The notes under the pieces: model-generated | The model's database searches: none | What the model was told of the DNA's origin: nothing | What the model saw: only the letters and a program-made list of their open reading frames with translations | Translations under genes and position numbers: made by a program | Shown: positions 16,916 to 26,000 of the stretch, piece after piece | How positions within the stretch are numbered: the stretch's first letter is position 1 | Layout of the letters: every line of letters begins with the position of its first letter | Source of the DNA: Zooshikella sp050749885 | Lineage (GTDB): Bacteria; Pseudomonadota; Gammaproteobacteria; Pseudomonadales; Zooshikellaceae | Direction: 5' to 3' | Assembly: GCF_050749885.1 (NCBI RefSeq) | Contig: NZ_JBOIUB010000005.1 | Location: 124,001-188,000, forward strand | Length of the DNA stretch: 64,000 bases

Positions 16916-18604
16916 TTATCCTGCTTCATTCGCAATTTTTGCCCATGTATCACGCAAGGTGATGGTCCGGTTAAACACCAGATGATCTTTACTACCCTCT
17001 TTACTGTCCAGACAGAAATACCCTTCCCGCTCAAACTGGTAGGCCTGCCCAGGCTTGGCTTCGGCTAGACTAGCTTCAAGGCGACACTCTGCCAGCACCT
17101 GCAATGAACTTTTGTTAAGGAACGCTTTAAAGTCACGCTCTTTGTTGCTATCTGGGCTTGCTTCATCAAACAGTCGATCATAAAGACGTACTTCTGCAGA
17201 CAATGAATGTTCAGCACTCACCCAATGGATAACCCCTTTCACTTTACGACCTTCAGGGTCCTTACCCAGGGTTTCAGGGTCATAGCTACAACGTAACTCA
17301 ATGATTTCGCCTGCTTGATTTTTAATGACGTCATCACAGCGAATAACGTAGGCATTCCGAAGGCGTACTTCTTTACCCAACACTAAACGTTTAAATTTTT
17401 TGTTGGCTTGCTCTTTAAAGTCTTCTACATCAATGAACAACTCACGGGCAAAGGGCAATGTCCGTGTTCCCATCGATTCATCTTGTGGGTGCACAGGTGC
17501 GGTTAACTGCTCAACCTGATCTTCTGGGTAGTTGGTGATGACAACTTTTAAGGGGTGTAGCACTCCCATCGCCCTGGGTGCATGTTTATTTAAGTCATCA
17601 CGCAAAGCATGCTCTAACATGCCCACGTCGACCACCCCTTCACTTTTGGTCACACCCGTTGCTTCACAGAAGTTACGGATAGCGCGTGGTGTAAAACCCC
17701 GGCGGCGCATCCCAGCAATGGTGGGCATTCGGGGATCATCCCAGCCATCAACCACTTGCTCATCGACCAGCTGCTTCAACTTACGTTTACTGGTCACGGT
17801 GTAATTTACATTAAGGCGTGCAAACTCAATCTGTTGTGGATGACAAGGTACATCCAGCTGGTCCAAAAACCAGTCATACAACGGACGGTGGTCTTCGAAC
17901 TCCAGCGTACAAATCGAGTGTGTAATCCCCTCAATCGCATCAGAGAGTCCGTGAGCAAAATCATACATTGGGTATACGCACCACTCATCACCCGTTTGGT
18001 GATGATCTACTTTGCGAATACGGTAAATGATCGGGTCACGCATATTCATGTTAGGTGAAGCCATATCAATTTTGGCCCGAAGTGCATGTTCACCTTCAGC
18101 AAATTCACCACGGCGCATCCGCTCAAACAGATCAAGGTTTTCCTCAACAGAACGCTCTCGATAAGGGCTATTCTTCCCAGGCTCTGTTAATGTACCCCGA
18201 TATTCTCTGGCTTGTTCTGCATTTAACGAGCAGACATAGGCTTTGCCTTTCTGAATCAGTTCAACGGCATAATCATATAGCGCCTGAAAGTAACTGGAGG
18301 TGTAACGAACCTCTCCTTCCCACTGAAAGCCTAACCAACGAATATCTTCTTGAATCGCGTCAATAAACTCCTGGCTTTCTTTCTCTGGGTTAGTGTCATC
18401 AAATCGCAAGTTACAGACGCCACTATTCTGCTCCGCCAGAGTAAAGTTCAAACAAATTGACTTAGCATGACCAATATGCAAAAAACCATTAGGCTCTGGG
18501 GGAAATCGTGTGTGAACCTGACCATTATTTTTATTATTTTTTAGGTCTTCACTGATAATTTGCTGAATAAAGTTATTCGGACGTGTTGTTTCTTGATGAT
18601 CCAT
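16916..18604 (-). CDS. glnS: Glutaminyl-tRNA synthetase
   Basis: A 562-residue class I synthetase that charges tRNA-Gln. The HIGH motif appears in RFPPEPNGFLHIGHAKSI, the dinucleotide-fold segment as LRFDDTNPEKE, and the KMSKS equivalent as VTSKRKLKQLV. The C-terminal anticodon-binding beta-barrels follow (RELFIDVEDF onward). Length is close to E. coli GlnS (554 aa). It is first in a glnS-cysS operon and divergent from ppiB. The free-standing enzyme indicates that this lineage makes Gln-tRNA directly, as other gammaproteobacteria do. Confidence 0.97.
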   Translation of the reverse strand: MDHQETTRPNNFIQQIISEDLKNNKNNGQVHTRFPPEPNGFLHIGHAKSICLNFTLAEQNSGVCNLRFDDTNPEKESQEFIDAIQEDIRWLGFQWEGEVRYTSSYFQALYDYAVELIQKGKAYVCSLNAEQAREYRGTLTEPGKNSPYRERSVEENLDLFERMRRGEFAEGEHALRAKIDMASPNMNMRDPIIYRIRKVDHHQTGDEWCVYPMYDFAHGLSDAIEGITHSICTLEFEDHRPLYDWFLDQLDVPCHPQQIEFARLNVNYTVTSKRKLKQLVDEQVVDGWDDPRMPTIAGMRRRGFTPRAIRNFCEATGVTKSEGVVDVGMLEHALRDDLNKHAPRAMGVLHPLKVVITNYPEDQVEQLTAPVHPQDESMGTRTLPFARELFIDVEDFKEQANKKFKRLVLGKEVRLRNAYVIRCDDVIKNQAGEIIELRCSYDPETLGKDPEGRKVKGVIHWVSAEHSLSAEVRLYDRLFDEASPDSNKERDFKAFLNKSSLQVLAECRLEASLAEAKPGQAYQFEREGYFCLDSKEGSKDHLVFNRTITLRDTWAKIANEAG

Positions 18605-18998
18605 ACTAGCTTACTGTAAACCCGTCAAATAAATACACAATAATCCTCCCCTAATACGACACATGACACCGAGTAGAGATACGCGCTCACTATGAGCAAA
18701 TACCTCAGCAAGCGCCATGCTTTTACATACATTCCTACACATTAGCATAGGCCAGTGTAAACCCAATGGGGAGGCGTAGTTTGCGGAGCAATAGGTAAAG
18801 AGGCTATTATAGCGCCCTTTTCATGCTGTGATAAACCTAACTGAAGTCTATCCTGTCATGCTACAGTGATAAACGATGACTGTATAGGTTTTCCACCTTA
18901 CTTAACGAACGCTTGTTACTGGCACATGCCTGTAAACTGTTAAGATGGAAAACACAGCAGATATTGATCTAATTAACATAACCCAACAAGGCAATAGC
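18605..18998. other. Divergent promoter region between glnS and ppiB
   Basis: About 390 nt between divergent starts with no gene of its own. It contains GGGGAGGCGTAGTTT at about 18765-18779, which resembles the GGGCGTAGT element of the mal promoters in this window. I see no other clear operator. Confidence 0.45.
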
Positions 18999-19496
18999 AT
19001 GGTTATTTTGCACACCAACTTTGGCGATATCAAAATCCAACTCAACCATGAAAAAGCACCTAAAACAGCGGCTAACTTTGAAAGCTATGTAAAAAATGGT
19101 CATTACGATAATACTATTTTCCATCGTGTTATCGATAACTTTATGATTCAAGGTGGCGGCTTTGCACCTGGTATGCAAGAAAAAGACACTAATGCCCCTA
19201 TCGAAAATGAAGCGGATAATGGCCTGGAAAATAAAATTGGTTCCTTAGCCATGGCACGTACTCAAGACCCTCACTCAGCTTCAGCTCAATTTTTTATCAA
19301 CGTTGCTGACAATGACTTCCTAAATTTTCGCTCTAAGACCATTGAAGGCTGGGGCTATGCTGTATTTGGTGAAGTAGTAGAAGGCATGGACGTCGTCAAT
19401 CGTATTAAAGGTGTTAAAACCACAAGTGTTGGTTTCCACGCTGATGTACCTGCTGAAGAAGTCATTATTGAATCCGCTGAATTAGTAGAAGCCTAA
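18999..19496 (+). CDS. ppiB: Cytoplasmic-type peptidyl-prolyl cis-trans isomerase B (cyclophilin)
   Basis: Cyclophilins speed up cis-trans isomerisation of X-Pro bonds. Typical segments are FHRVIDNFMIQGGGF (catalytic Arg and Phe/Met pocket), GSLAMARTQDPHSASAQFFINV and WGYAVFGEVVEGMDVV. I chose the ATG at 18999: AAGG lies about 8 nt upstream, the protein then begins MVILHTNFGDIKI and is 165 aa, matching PpiB. The open frame continues to 18945 but would add 18 unrelated residues. No signal peptide follows the chosen start, so it is cytoplasmic. It lies 5 nt before lpxH, forming the common ppiB-lpxH pair. Confidence 0.95.
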   Translation: MVILHTNFGDIKIQLNHEKAPKTAANFESYVKNGHYDNTIFHRVIDNFMIQGGGFAPGMQEKDTNAPIENEADNGLENKIGSLAMARTQDPHSASAQFFINVADNDFLNFRSKTIEGWGYAVFGEVVEGMDVVNRIKGVKTTSVGFHADVPAEEVIIESAELVEA

Positions 19497-19501
19497 TCAC
19501 C

Positions 19502-20227
19502 ATGTCTGTGCTGTTTATCTCTGACTTGCATTTGCAGGTAAAGCGTCCTGACCTGACAACCGCATTTAGCCGATTTTTAACGGAACAAGCGCCTCAAGCG
19601 ACGTCGCTGTATATCTTGGGGGACCTGTTCGATGCTTGGCTGGGTGACGATGCAATGGATGACTTACAACAGACCGTGGCAAGTGAAATAAAACAGCTGG
19701 TTGATCGTGGTGTTGCCGTGTATTTTATGCACGGCAATCGTGACTTTCTGATTGGTGAGGACTTTGCTGCACTTACAGGTCTTCAACTATTAAATGACCC
19801 TTGTATTATCTTCCTGGGTGATCAACCTGTATTACTATCCCATGGTGATCAGCTTTGTACGGCAGATAAAGACTATATGGCGTTTCGCCAATACATTCGC
19901 AATCCAGCCACCGTCCAAAAACTGCTCTCATTGTCAGTTAATGAACGCATTGCGATGGCTGAAAATATCCGAGCACAAAGTCAAGCAGCCAATCAAGCTA
20001 AAACCGATGAAATCATGGACGTCACCCCAGCAGAAGTTGAGAAGTGGATGGTGGAGCATAATGTTCAATGGTTTATCCATGGCCATACCCATCGCCCTGC
20101 AATTCACACTTTAACTATCAACCAACAGCCTGCGCAACGCATTGTGCTAGGTGACTGGGATAAAAAAGGTTGGATGTTACGTTGGGATGAGTCAGTAGGT
20201 TTCGACCTGATCGATTTTTCACTCTAA
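19502..20227 (+). CDS. lpxH: UDP-2,3-diacylglucosamine diphosphatase
   Basis: LpxH hydrolyses UDP-2,3-diacylglucosamine to lipid X and UMP at the inner membrane in lipid A synthesis. The calcineurin-like metal sites are all present: SDLHLQ, GDLFDAWLGDD, HGNRDFLIG, LLSHGDQLCT and HGHTHRPAIH. At 241 aa it matches E. coli LpxH (240 aa). It follows ppiB by 5 nt, so co-transcription is very likely. Confidence 0.96.
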   Translation: MSVLFISDLHLQVKRPDLTTAFSRFLTEQAPQATSLYILGDLFDAWLGDDAMDDLQQTVASEIKQLVDRGVAVYFMHGNRDFLIGEDFAALTGLQLLNDPCIIFLGDQPVLLSHGDQLCTADKDYMAFRQYIRNPATVQKLLSLSVNERIAMAENIRAQSQAANQAKTDEIMDVTPAEVEKWMVEHNVQWFIHGHTHRPAIHTLTINQQPAQRIVLGDWDKKGWMLRWDESVGFDLIDFSL

Positions 20228-20268
20228 CCATTTTTCTTTTTAAAAAATCAGATTAAGCTGTTTATTCT

Positions 20269-20298
20269 CCCCTCACAAAGCTTGTTAATTTGTGGGGG
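20269..20298 (+). terminator. Terminator-like hairpin after lpxH
   Basis: CCCC-T-CACAAA pairs with TTTGTG-G-GGGG across a 9-nt loop, about 42 nt after the lpxH stop. The T tract after it is poor, so strength is uncertain. Confidence 0.6.
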
Positions 20299-20400
20299 AT
20301 TTAATTCGTAAGAGCTATTTTTTTTAATTTTCTAAACCATCTTTATTTAAAGTCTGCATAACACTCTTCGAACACGCCGTAAATCCCTCCTTGGAGGCTT

Positions 20401-20424
20401 GGCTGCCGCATCCTTGCGGCAAAC
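20401..20424. repeat. REP-like palindrome
   Basis: GGCTGCCGCATCCTTGCGGC forms a TGCCGCA / TGCGGCA stem with a TCCT loop in the gap between lpxH and miaE. It resembles GC-rich extragenic palindromes common in gammaproteobacteria. Only one copy was noticed here, so family status is inferred. Confidence 0.4.
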
Positions 20425-20537
20425 AGTTCGCTGTGCGTTATCCAGCCTTTATCTACCACTGTCATACATCGAAATACCACAGGTTGTTCTTTATGATAGG
20501 GATATAGCAAAAGTGGGGTTGCTGTGGTTAACAGGCC

Positions 20538-21170
20538 CTAGGTTTGAGGCACGCCACTATGAAAGCGAAACTCAGTATCCGGGCTTAAGATTAGCGCCTT
20601 TTCCATTTCAGCAAAAAAAGATATTCGCTCATCAATGGGTTCTTCACTGTATTGCATAGCCAAACGTAAGTAATCCTGAAAATGACGACGTTCAGATTTG
20701 AGCAGAGAGCAATAAAATTTATTTAATGTTTCGTCTAAATAAGGTGCTAATACAGCAAAGCGTTCACAAGAACGTGCCTCAATAAAAGCCCCAATGATTA
20801 AAATATCCACGAACTTAGCCGGTTCGTGAGTTCTCACGCCTGATCGCAAAGCACTAGCATAACGTGCAGGTCCTAACTTTTGATAAGTGATATTTCTGTC
20901 CTGCATAATGGCAAAGACCTGCTCAAAATGCCTCAATTCCTCCCGTGCCAACCGCGACATTTTATGCTGTAAATCAGCATATTCGGGATACCTGAACATC
21001 AATCTTAACGCAGTTGATGCTGCTTTTTTTTCACAGTTTGCATGATCAATTAGCAGAATTTCTGGCTCATCAAGTGCAGCCTCAATCCATTCTTTTGGCG
21101 TCTCACACAACAAAAATTCATCGAGTTCAGGTAATGCTTGCATGGCGATAATCAAATTCTTATAAGACAA
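20538..21170 (-). CDS. miaE: tRNA-(ms2io6A37) hydroxylase
   Basis: MiaE is a non-haem di-iron monooxygenase that hydroxylates the isopentenyl group of ms2i6A at position 37 of UNN-reading tRNAs. The 210-residue protein shows the ferritin-like four-helix pattern with carboxylate/His ligands in order: DHANCEKKAASTALRL, LAREELRHFEQV (ExxH), GAFIEARSCERFAVL and LLKSERRHFQDYLRLA (ExxH). It is a single cistron divergent from the SBP genes and converges on lpxH. Confidence 0.93.
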   Translation of the reverse strand: MSYKNLIIAMQALPELDEFLLCETPKEWIEAALDEPEILLIDHANCEKKAASTALRLMFRYPEYADLQHKMSRLAREELRHFEQVFAIMQDRNITYQKLGPARYASALRSGVRTHEPAKFVDILIIGAFIEARSCERFAVLAPYLDETLNKFYCSLLKSERRHFQDYLRLAMQYSEEPIDERISFFAEMEKALILSPDTEFRFHSGVPQT

Positions 21171-21447
21171 TCAATAAAGTGACGGATTATAGCGGATAGC
21201 AATTACCAAGCACATACTCTTTTTAACTCAACGATTAGTTCCCCTTACAACAGCTAAAATCTTGTTCAACATGATCTAATCAATTTTCAATTAAGATCTA
21301 CCATATAACAAAGTAAACTGAACACGAACTCAACTATTTACACAGCATAAATCAACTCCTGACTAATCAAAAATTTGAACTAGACTACTTTACAGTTATA
21401 GCTATTCATTACCACCTAATGGGTAAAATTTACTTCAAGGTATTATC

Positions 21448-22209
21448 ATGAAAATCGTCGTTATATTTGCATTTATGCTATCATGCTTTTCTCTCATTCC
21501 TTCAATAGCTAGCAGTGCGGAAAAGCTTACTATTGTCGCAACTGAATACGAACCTTTCACTAGCTCAAAAGCAAAATATGACGGTTTCGTAAACCGAGTG
21601 ATAAAATCAGCCTTCGAACGAAAAGGCTATGATGTTGAATTTAAGTACCGTCCATGGAAACGCGCATTGATCGAAGGCCATGATAAATTTGATGGTGTTT
21701 CTTTTTCGTTTACCAATAAAGAAAGAGAAAAAGAATACCTATTTAGTGTGCCTATTTCAGAACACCGAGAAGTTTTATTTCATTTAAAGAAAACAAACAT
21801 TCCAGAATGGAATACACTTAAAGACTTAAAAGATTTTAAGTTTGGTCTTACAAGAGGTTACACCTACACTGATGAGCTATGGGATTTAGTTAATAAAAAA
21901 ATAATTAACTCAGACATTATCGCTTCCGACAGTAGTAACTTTAAAAAACTTGCAGCAGGAAAAATAGATATTTTCCCTATGGACGAAATTACTGGGTGGA
22001 GAGTAATATCTTCTGAACTACCTGTAGCCAAAGATACTCTCACCATCCATTCAAAGCCATTACGTTCAACCACAGGACACCTCATTATTTCGAAGAAGCA
22101 TAAAAAGAGTGCTGAGTTAATAAAACTATTTAATGAAGGTGTTAAAGAGTTAAAAGAATCTAAAACATATGATAATTACCTAAACGACTTATACAAAGGC
22201 ATATTTTAA
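21448..22209 (+). CDS. Periplasmic SBP_bac_3-type substrate-binding protein
   Basis: A 253-residue protein with a clear signal peptide (KIVVIFAFMLSCFSLIPSIASS) and an SBP_bac_3 body: TIVATEYEPFTSSKAKYDG, RVIKSAFERKGYDVEFKYRPWKRAL, then GLTRGYTYTDELWDLV and AGKIDIFPMDEITGWRVI. Fast-evolving relatives of this kind are often not tied to an ABC permease. AAGG lies 7 nt before the ATG. It is followed at 11 nt by a paralogue, and the pair form a two-gene operon. Ligand unknown. Confidence 0.85.
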   Translation: MKIVVIFAFMLSCFSLIPSIASSAEKLTIVATEYEPFTSSKAKYDGFVNRVIKSAFERKGYDVEFKYRPWKRALIEGHDKFDGVSFSFTNKEREKEYLFSVPISEHREVLFHLKKTNIPEWNTLKDLKDFKFGLTRGYTYTDELWDLVNKKIINSDIIASDSSNFKKLAAGKIDIFPMDEITGWRVISSELPVAKDTLTIHSKPLRSTTGHLIISKKHKKSAELIKLFNEGVKELKESKTYDNYLNDLYKGIF

Positions 22210-22220
22210 AAACAAAGTAT

Positions 22221-22979
22221 ATGGTCAGATTACTCATATTTAGTTTACTATGTTTTTATTCTAAAAGCTTTTGCTTTGCTGAGAATACTCTTAAAACCGT
22301 AGCCATTACTTCTGGTGAATGGCCTCCTTATACTTCTCAAAGTCTAAAAGATGGCGGCGTTTTCACTAAATTAACATCTGAAGCTTTTAAAGTAATGGGA
22401 TATTCAATAGATGTTAAGTATTACCCTTGGCAACGTAGCTACTTTGTTGCGGCAAGCGGTCAAGCTGATGCCTCTCTTGCCTGGGCTCCCACTGATGAAA
22501 GAGAAAAAGACTTTGTCTTTAGCGATCCTGTTACTTTTTCAACCAAGGTATTTTTCCATTTAAAAGCATTTAAATTTGACTGGATGGATCTAAATGATAT
22601 AAAACACTTACGCATTATCGCAACAAAGAAGTATACCTATGGAAATAAATTTGATGTTGCAGCAAAACAAAAAAAAATTAATGTTATTTATTCCAATAGC
22701 GATGAGCAAAAATTCAGCATGTTTCTAGCAGGTCGGGCAGACTTAGTTCCTATGGAAAAGCTTGTTGGTCTTTATTTACTCAAGCATAAATTCAGTGAAC
22801 CTCAGGCTTCCCGTATAACTTTCCATAATAAATCATTGCAGAATACACCTATATGTGTCGCATTTTCAAAGAAGTTAAACAGTAAAAGGCTCATAAAGTT
22901 GCTACAAGATTTTAATGATGGCTTAGCCAAACTTAAGGAAAGTGGCCAATATGATAAGATCTTAGAACACTTATATTAA
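22221..22979 (+). CDS. Periplasmic SBP_bac_3-type substrate-binding protein
   Basis: A 252-residue paralogue of the preceding gene. The signal peptide covers about residues 1-20 (LLIFSLLCFYSKSFCFA). Matching landmarks are TSGEWPPYTSQSLKDGG, EAFKVMGYSIDVKYYPWQRSYF, ATKKYTYGNKFDVA and AGRADLVPMEKLVGLYLL. The start is 11 nt after the previous stop, with a weak ribosome site. It ends at a strong terminator shared with the convergent RTX gene. Together with 1074-2594, four SBP_bac_3 proteins are encoded in this window with no transporter partner. Confidence 0.83.
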   Translation: MVRLLIFSLLCFYSKSFCFAENTLKTVAITSGEWPPYTSQSLKDGGVFTKLTSEAFKVMGYSIDVKYYPWQRSYFVAASGQADASLAWAPTDEREKDFVFSDPVTFSTKVFFHLKAFKFDWMDLNDIKHLRIIATKKYTYGNKFDVAAKQKKINVIYSNSDEQKFSMFLAGRADLVPMEKLVGLYLLKHKFSEPQASRITFHNKSLQNTPICVAFSKKLNSKRLIKLLQDFNDGLAKLKESGQYDKILEHLY

Positions 22980-23014
22980 CTTCCTGATTATCCAGTCTAA
23001 TAATCCGCTTTTGT

Positions 23015-23051
23015 TATGATTAAGTCCAATCCTTGGACTTAATCATATTTT
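23015..23051. terminator. Bidirectional terminator between the SBP pair and the RTX gene
   Basis: Perfect 15-bp stem TATGATTAAGTCCAA / TTGGACTTAATCATA with a 3-nt loop and a T run on the plus side. It separates two convergent genes. Confidence 0.92.
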
Positions 23052-23057
23052 TATTTG

Positions 23058-26000
23058 CTAGTTTTTAGACTGCCAGGCAGTTGCTAGCACAGGTGCAATC
23101 GCAACTTGAGCATCGGATGTCAAACTGCCATCTGCAGTTTCATAATCATTGAAAGCAGCCATTGCTTGAACAAGATTATTTAGCTGAGATAAATCAAGCG
23201 TCGAGTTTTCAGTCTCAATACTATCAAGCTGATAATTTTCTCCTGAAAACCAGTTCTGGATAGTTGTTTGATCCGAAGAACCAATAACATCAACAACTAA
23301 ATTATTACCCTGTTTTTTAAACCAAATATCGTTTTTAGATAGCTGGTTTAATTTCAAAGTATCAACTCTGTCCTTATTTCTGTCGTTGTTATTGATCCGA
23401 TCCTGGCCATCGCCCCGACCAAAGTGGTAGGTGTCATTACCCGCACCACCGGTCAGGTAGTCATTGCCTGCACCACCCATAAGGACATCATCTCCATGGC
23501 TGCCATCCAGGCTATCATTGCCGTCACCACCGACTAGCTGATCCTGGCCTTTCCCTCCGTTCAGGCTGTCATTACCTGCGCCACCGTCCAGTTGATCGTC
23601 GCCGTTGTCGCCATACAACTTATCGTTGTCCGCACCGCCGATGAGTTCATCATTACCGTCCTGGCCACGCAGTTGATCGCTACCCGCACCACCTTCCAGT
23701 CGGTCATTGCCTGCACCACCATACAAGGTGTCATTACCACCTAACCCCGCTAGATGATCATCTGTGCTATAGCCATACAGCTTATCAGCACCTTCTGTAC
23801 TAACTTGCACTCGCTGTTTCACTGTCGGGATATCCCACTCAGTACCATCAGCAAAGCGGATGGTATTTAGCGCATAACCACCTTGACCTTCACCATTAAA
23901 GTAGTTTTGCACCCGCACCAGGTCATTGCAGCCCTTTAACTTCAGGTACAGATCATCACCATTGCGCGTCACGACCACTTCATCGGCACTTATGCCTTCA
24001 CCCAGTTGCAGCACATCAACCCGGCCAGCGCCACGGTCATAGTTATTGATCCGATCCTGGCCATCACCCCGACCAAAGTGGTAAGTGTCATTACCCGCAC
24101 CACCAGTCAAGTAGTCATTGCCTGCACCACCGGTGAGGACATCATCGCCATGGCTGCCATCCAGGCTATCATTGCCGTCACCACCGACTAGCTGATCCTG
24201 GCCTTTACCTCCGTTCAGGCTGTCATCACCCGCACCGCCATCCAATTGGTCATCGCCGTTATCGCCATACAACTTATCATTGTCCGCACCACCGAGGAGT
24301 TCATCATTACCTTCCTGGCCTCGCAGTTGATCGCTACCGGCACCACCTTCCAATCGGTCATTGCCTGCGCCACCGTACAGGGTGTCGTTACCGCCTAACC
24401 CCGCTAAGTGGTCATCGGTGCTATAGCCATACAGCTTATCAGCCCCTTCCGTACTGATTTGCACCCGCTGTTTCACCATCGGGATGTCCCACTCGGTACC
24501 ATCAGTAAAACGGATGGTATTTAGCGCATAGCCACCTTGACCTTCACCATTGAAGTAATTTTGTACCCGTACCAGGTCATTGCTGCCCTTTAACTTCAGG
24601 TACAAATCATCGCCATTACGCGTCACGACCACTTCATCGGCACCAATACCTTCTCCCAGCTGCAGGACATCCACACGATTAGCGCCACGATCATAGTTAT
24701 TGATCCGATCCTGGCCATCACCACGCCCAAAGTGGTAGGTATCATTACCCGCACCACCAGTCAGGTAATCATTGCCTGCACCACCGGTGAGGACATCATC
24801 CCCATGGCTGCCATCCAGGCTATCATTGCCGTCACCACCGACTAGCTGATCCTGGCCTTTACCTCCGTTCAGGCTGTCATCACCCGCACCGCCATCCAAT
24901 TGGTCATCGCCGTTATCGCCATACAACTTATCATTGTCCGCACCACCGAGGAGTTCATCATTACCTTCCTGGCCGCGCAGTTGATCGCTACCGGCACCAC
25001 CTTCTAGTCGGTCATTGCCTGCGCCACCGTACAGGGTGTCATTACCGCCTAAGCCTGAAAGCACATCATTACCACTCGTGCCATACAACTTATCAGCGCC
25101 CTCTGTTGCCCCAGTAGCTAACTGGTTGACCGCCTTATAATCCCACTCGGTACCATCAGCAAAGCGGATGGCATTCAGCGCATAGCCACCTTGACCTTCA
25201 CCATTGAAGTAATTTTGCACCCGCACCAGGTCATTGCTGCCCTTTAACTTCAGATACAGATCATCACCGTTGCGGGTCACAATCACGTCGTCGGCACCAA
25301 TGCCGTCACCTAGCTGCAGCACGTCAACCCGACCATCACCACGATCATAGTTATTGATTCGATCCTGGCCATCGCCCCGACCAAAGTGGTAGGTGTCATT
25401 ACCGGCACCACCGGTCAGGTAATCATTGCCTGCACCACCGGTGAGCACATCATCCCCATGGCTGCCATCCAGGCTATCATTACCCTCTCCACCGACCAGC
25501 TGATCCTGGCCTTTGCCCCCGTTTAGGCTGTCATCACCCGCACCACCCTCCAGTTGGTCATCGCCGTTATCGCCATACAACTTATCGTTGTCTGCACCAC
25601 CGAGGAGTTCATCATTACCCTCCTGGCCTCGCAGTTGATCGCTACCAGCACCACCTTCCAGTCGGTCATTGCCTGCACCACCGAACAGGGTGTCATTACC
25701 GCCTAAGCCCGCTAAGTGGTCATCGGTGCTATAGCCATACAGCTTATCAGCGCCTTCTGTACTGACTTGCACTCGCTGTTTCACCGTCGGGATATCCCAC
25801 TCGGTACCATCAGCAAAACGGATGGTATTTAGCGCATAACCACCTTGACCTTCACCATTGAAGTAATTTTGCACCCGCACCAGGTCATTGCTGCCGTTTA
25901 GCTTCAGATACAAATCATCGCCATTACGCGTCACGACCACTTCATCGGCACCAATACCGTCACCTAGCTGCAGCACGTCAACCCGACCATCACCACGATC

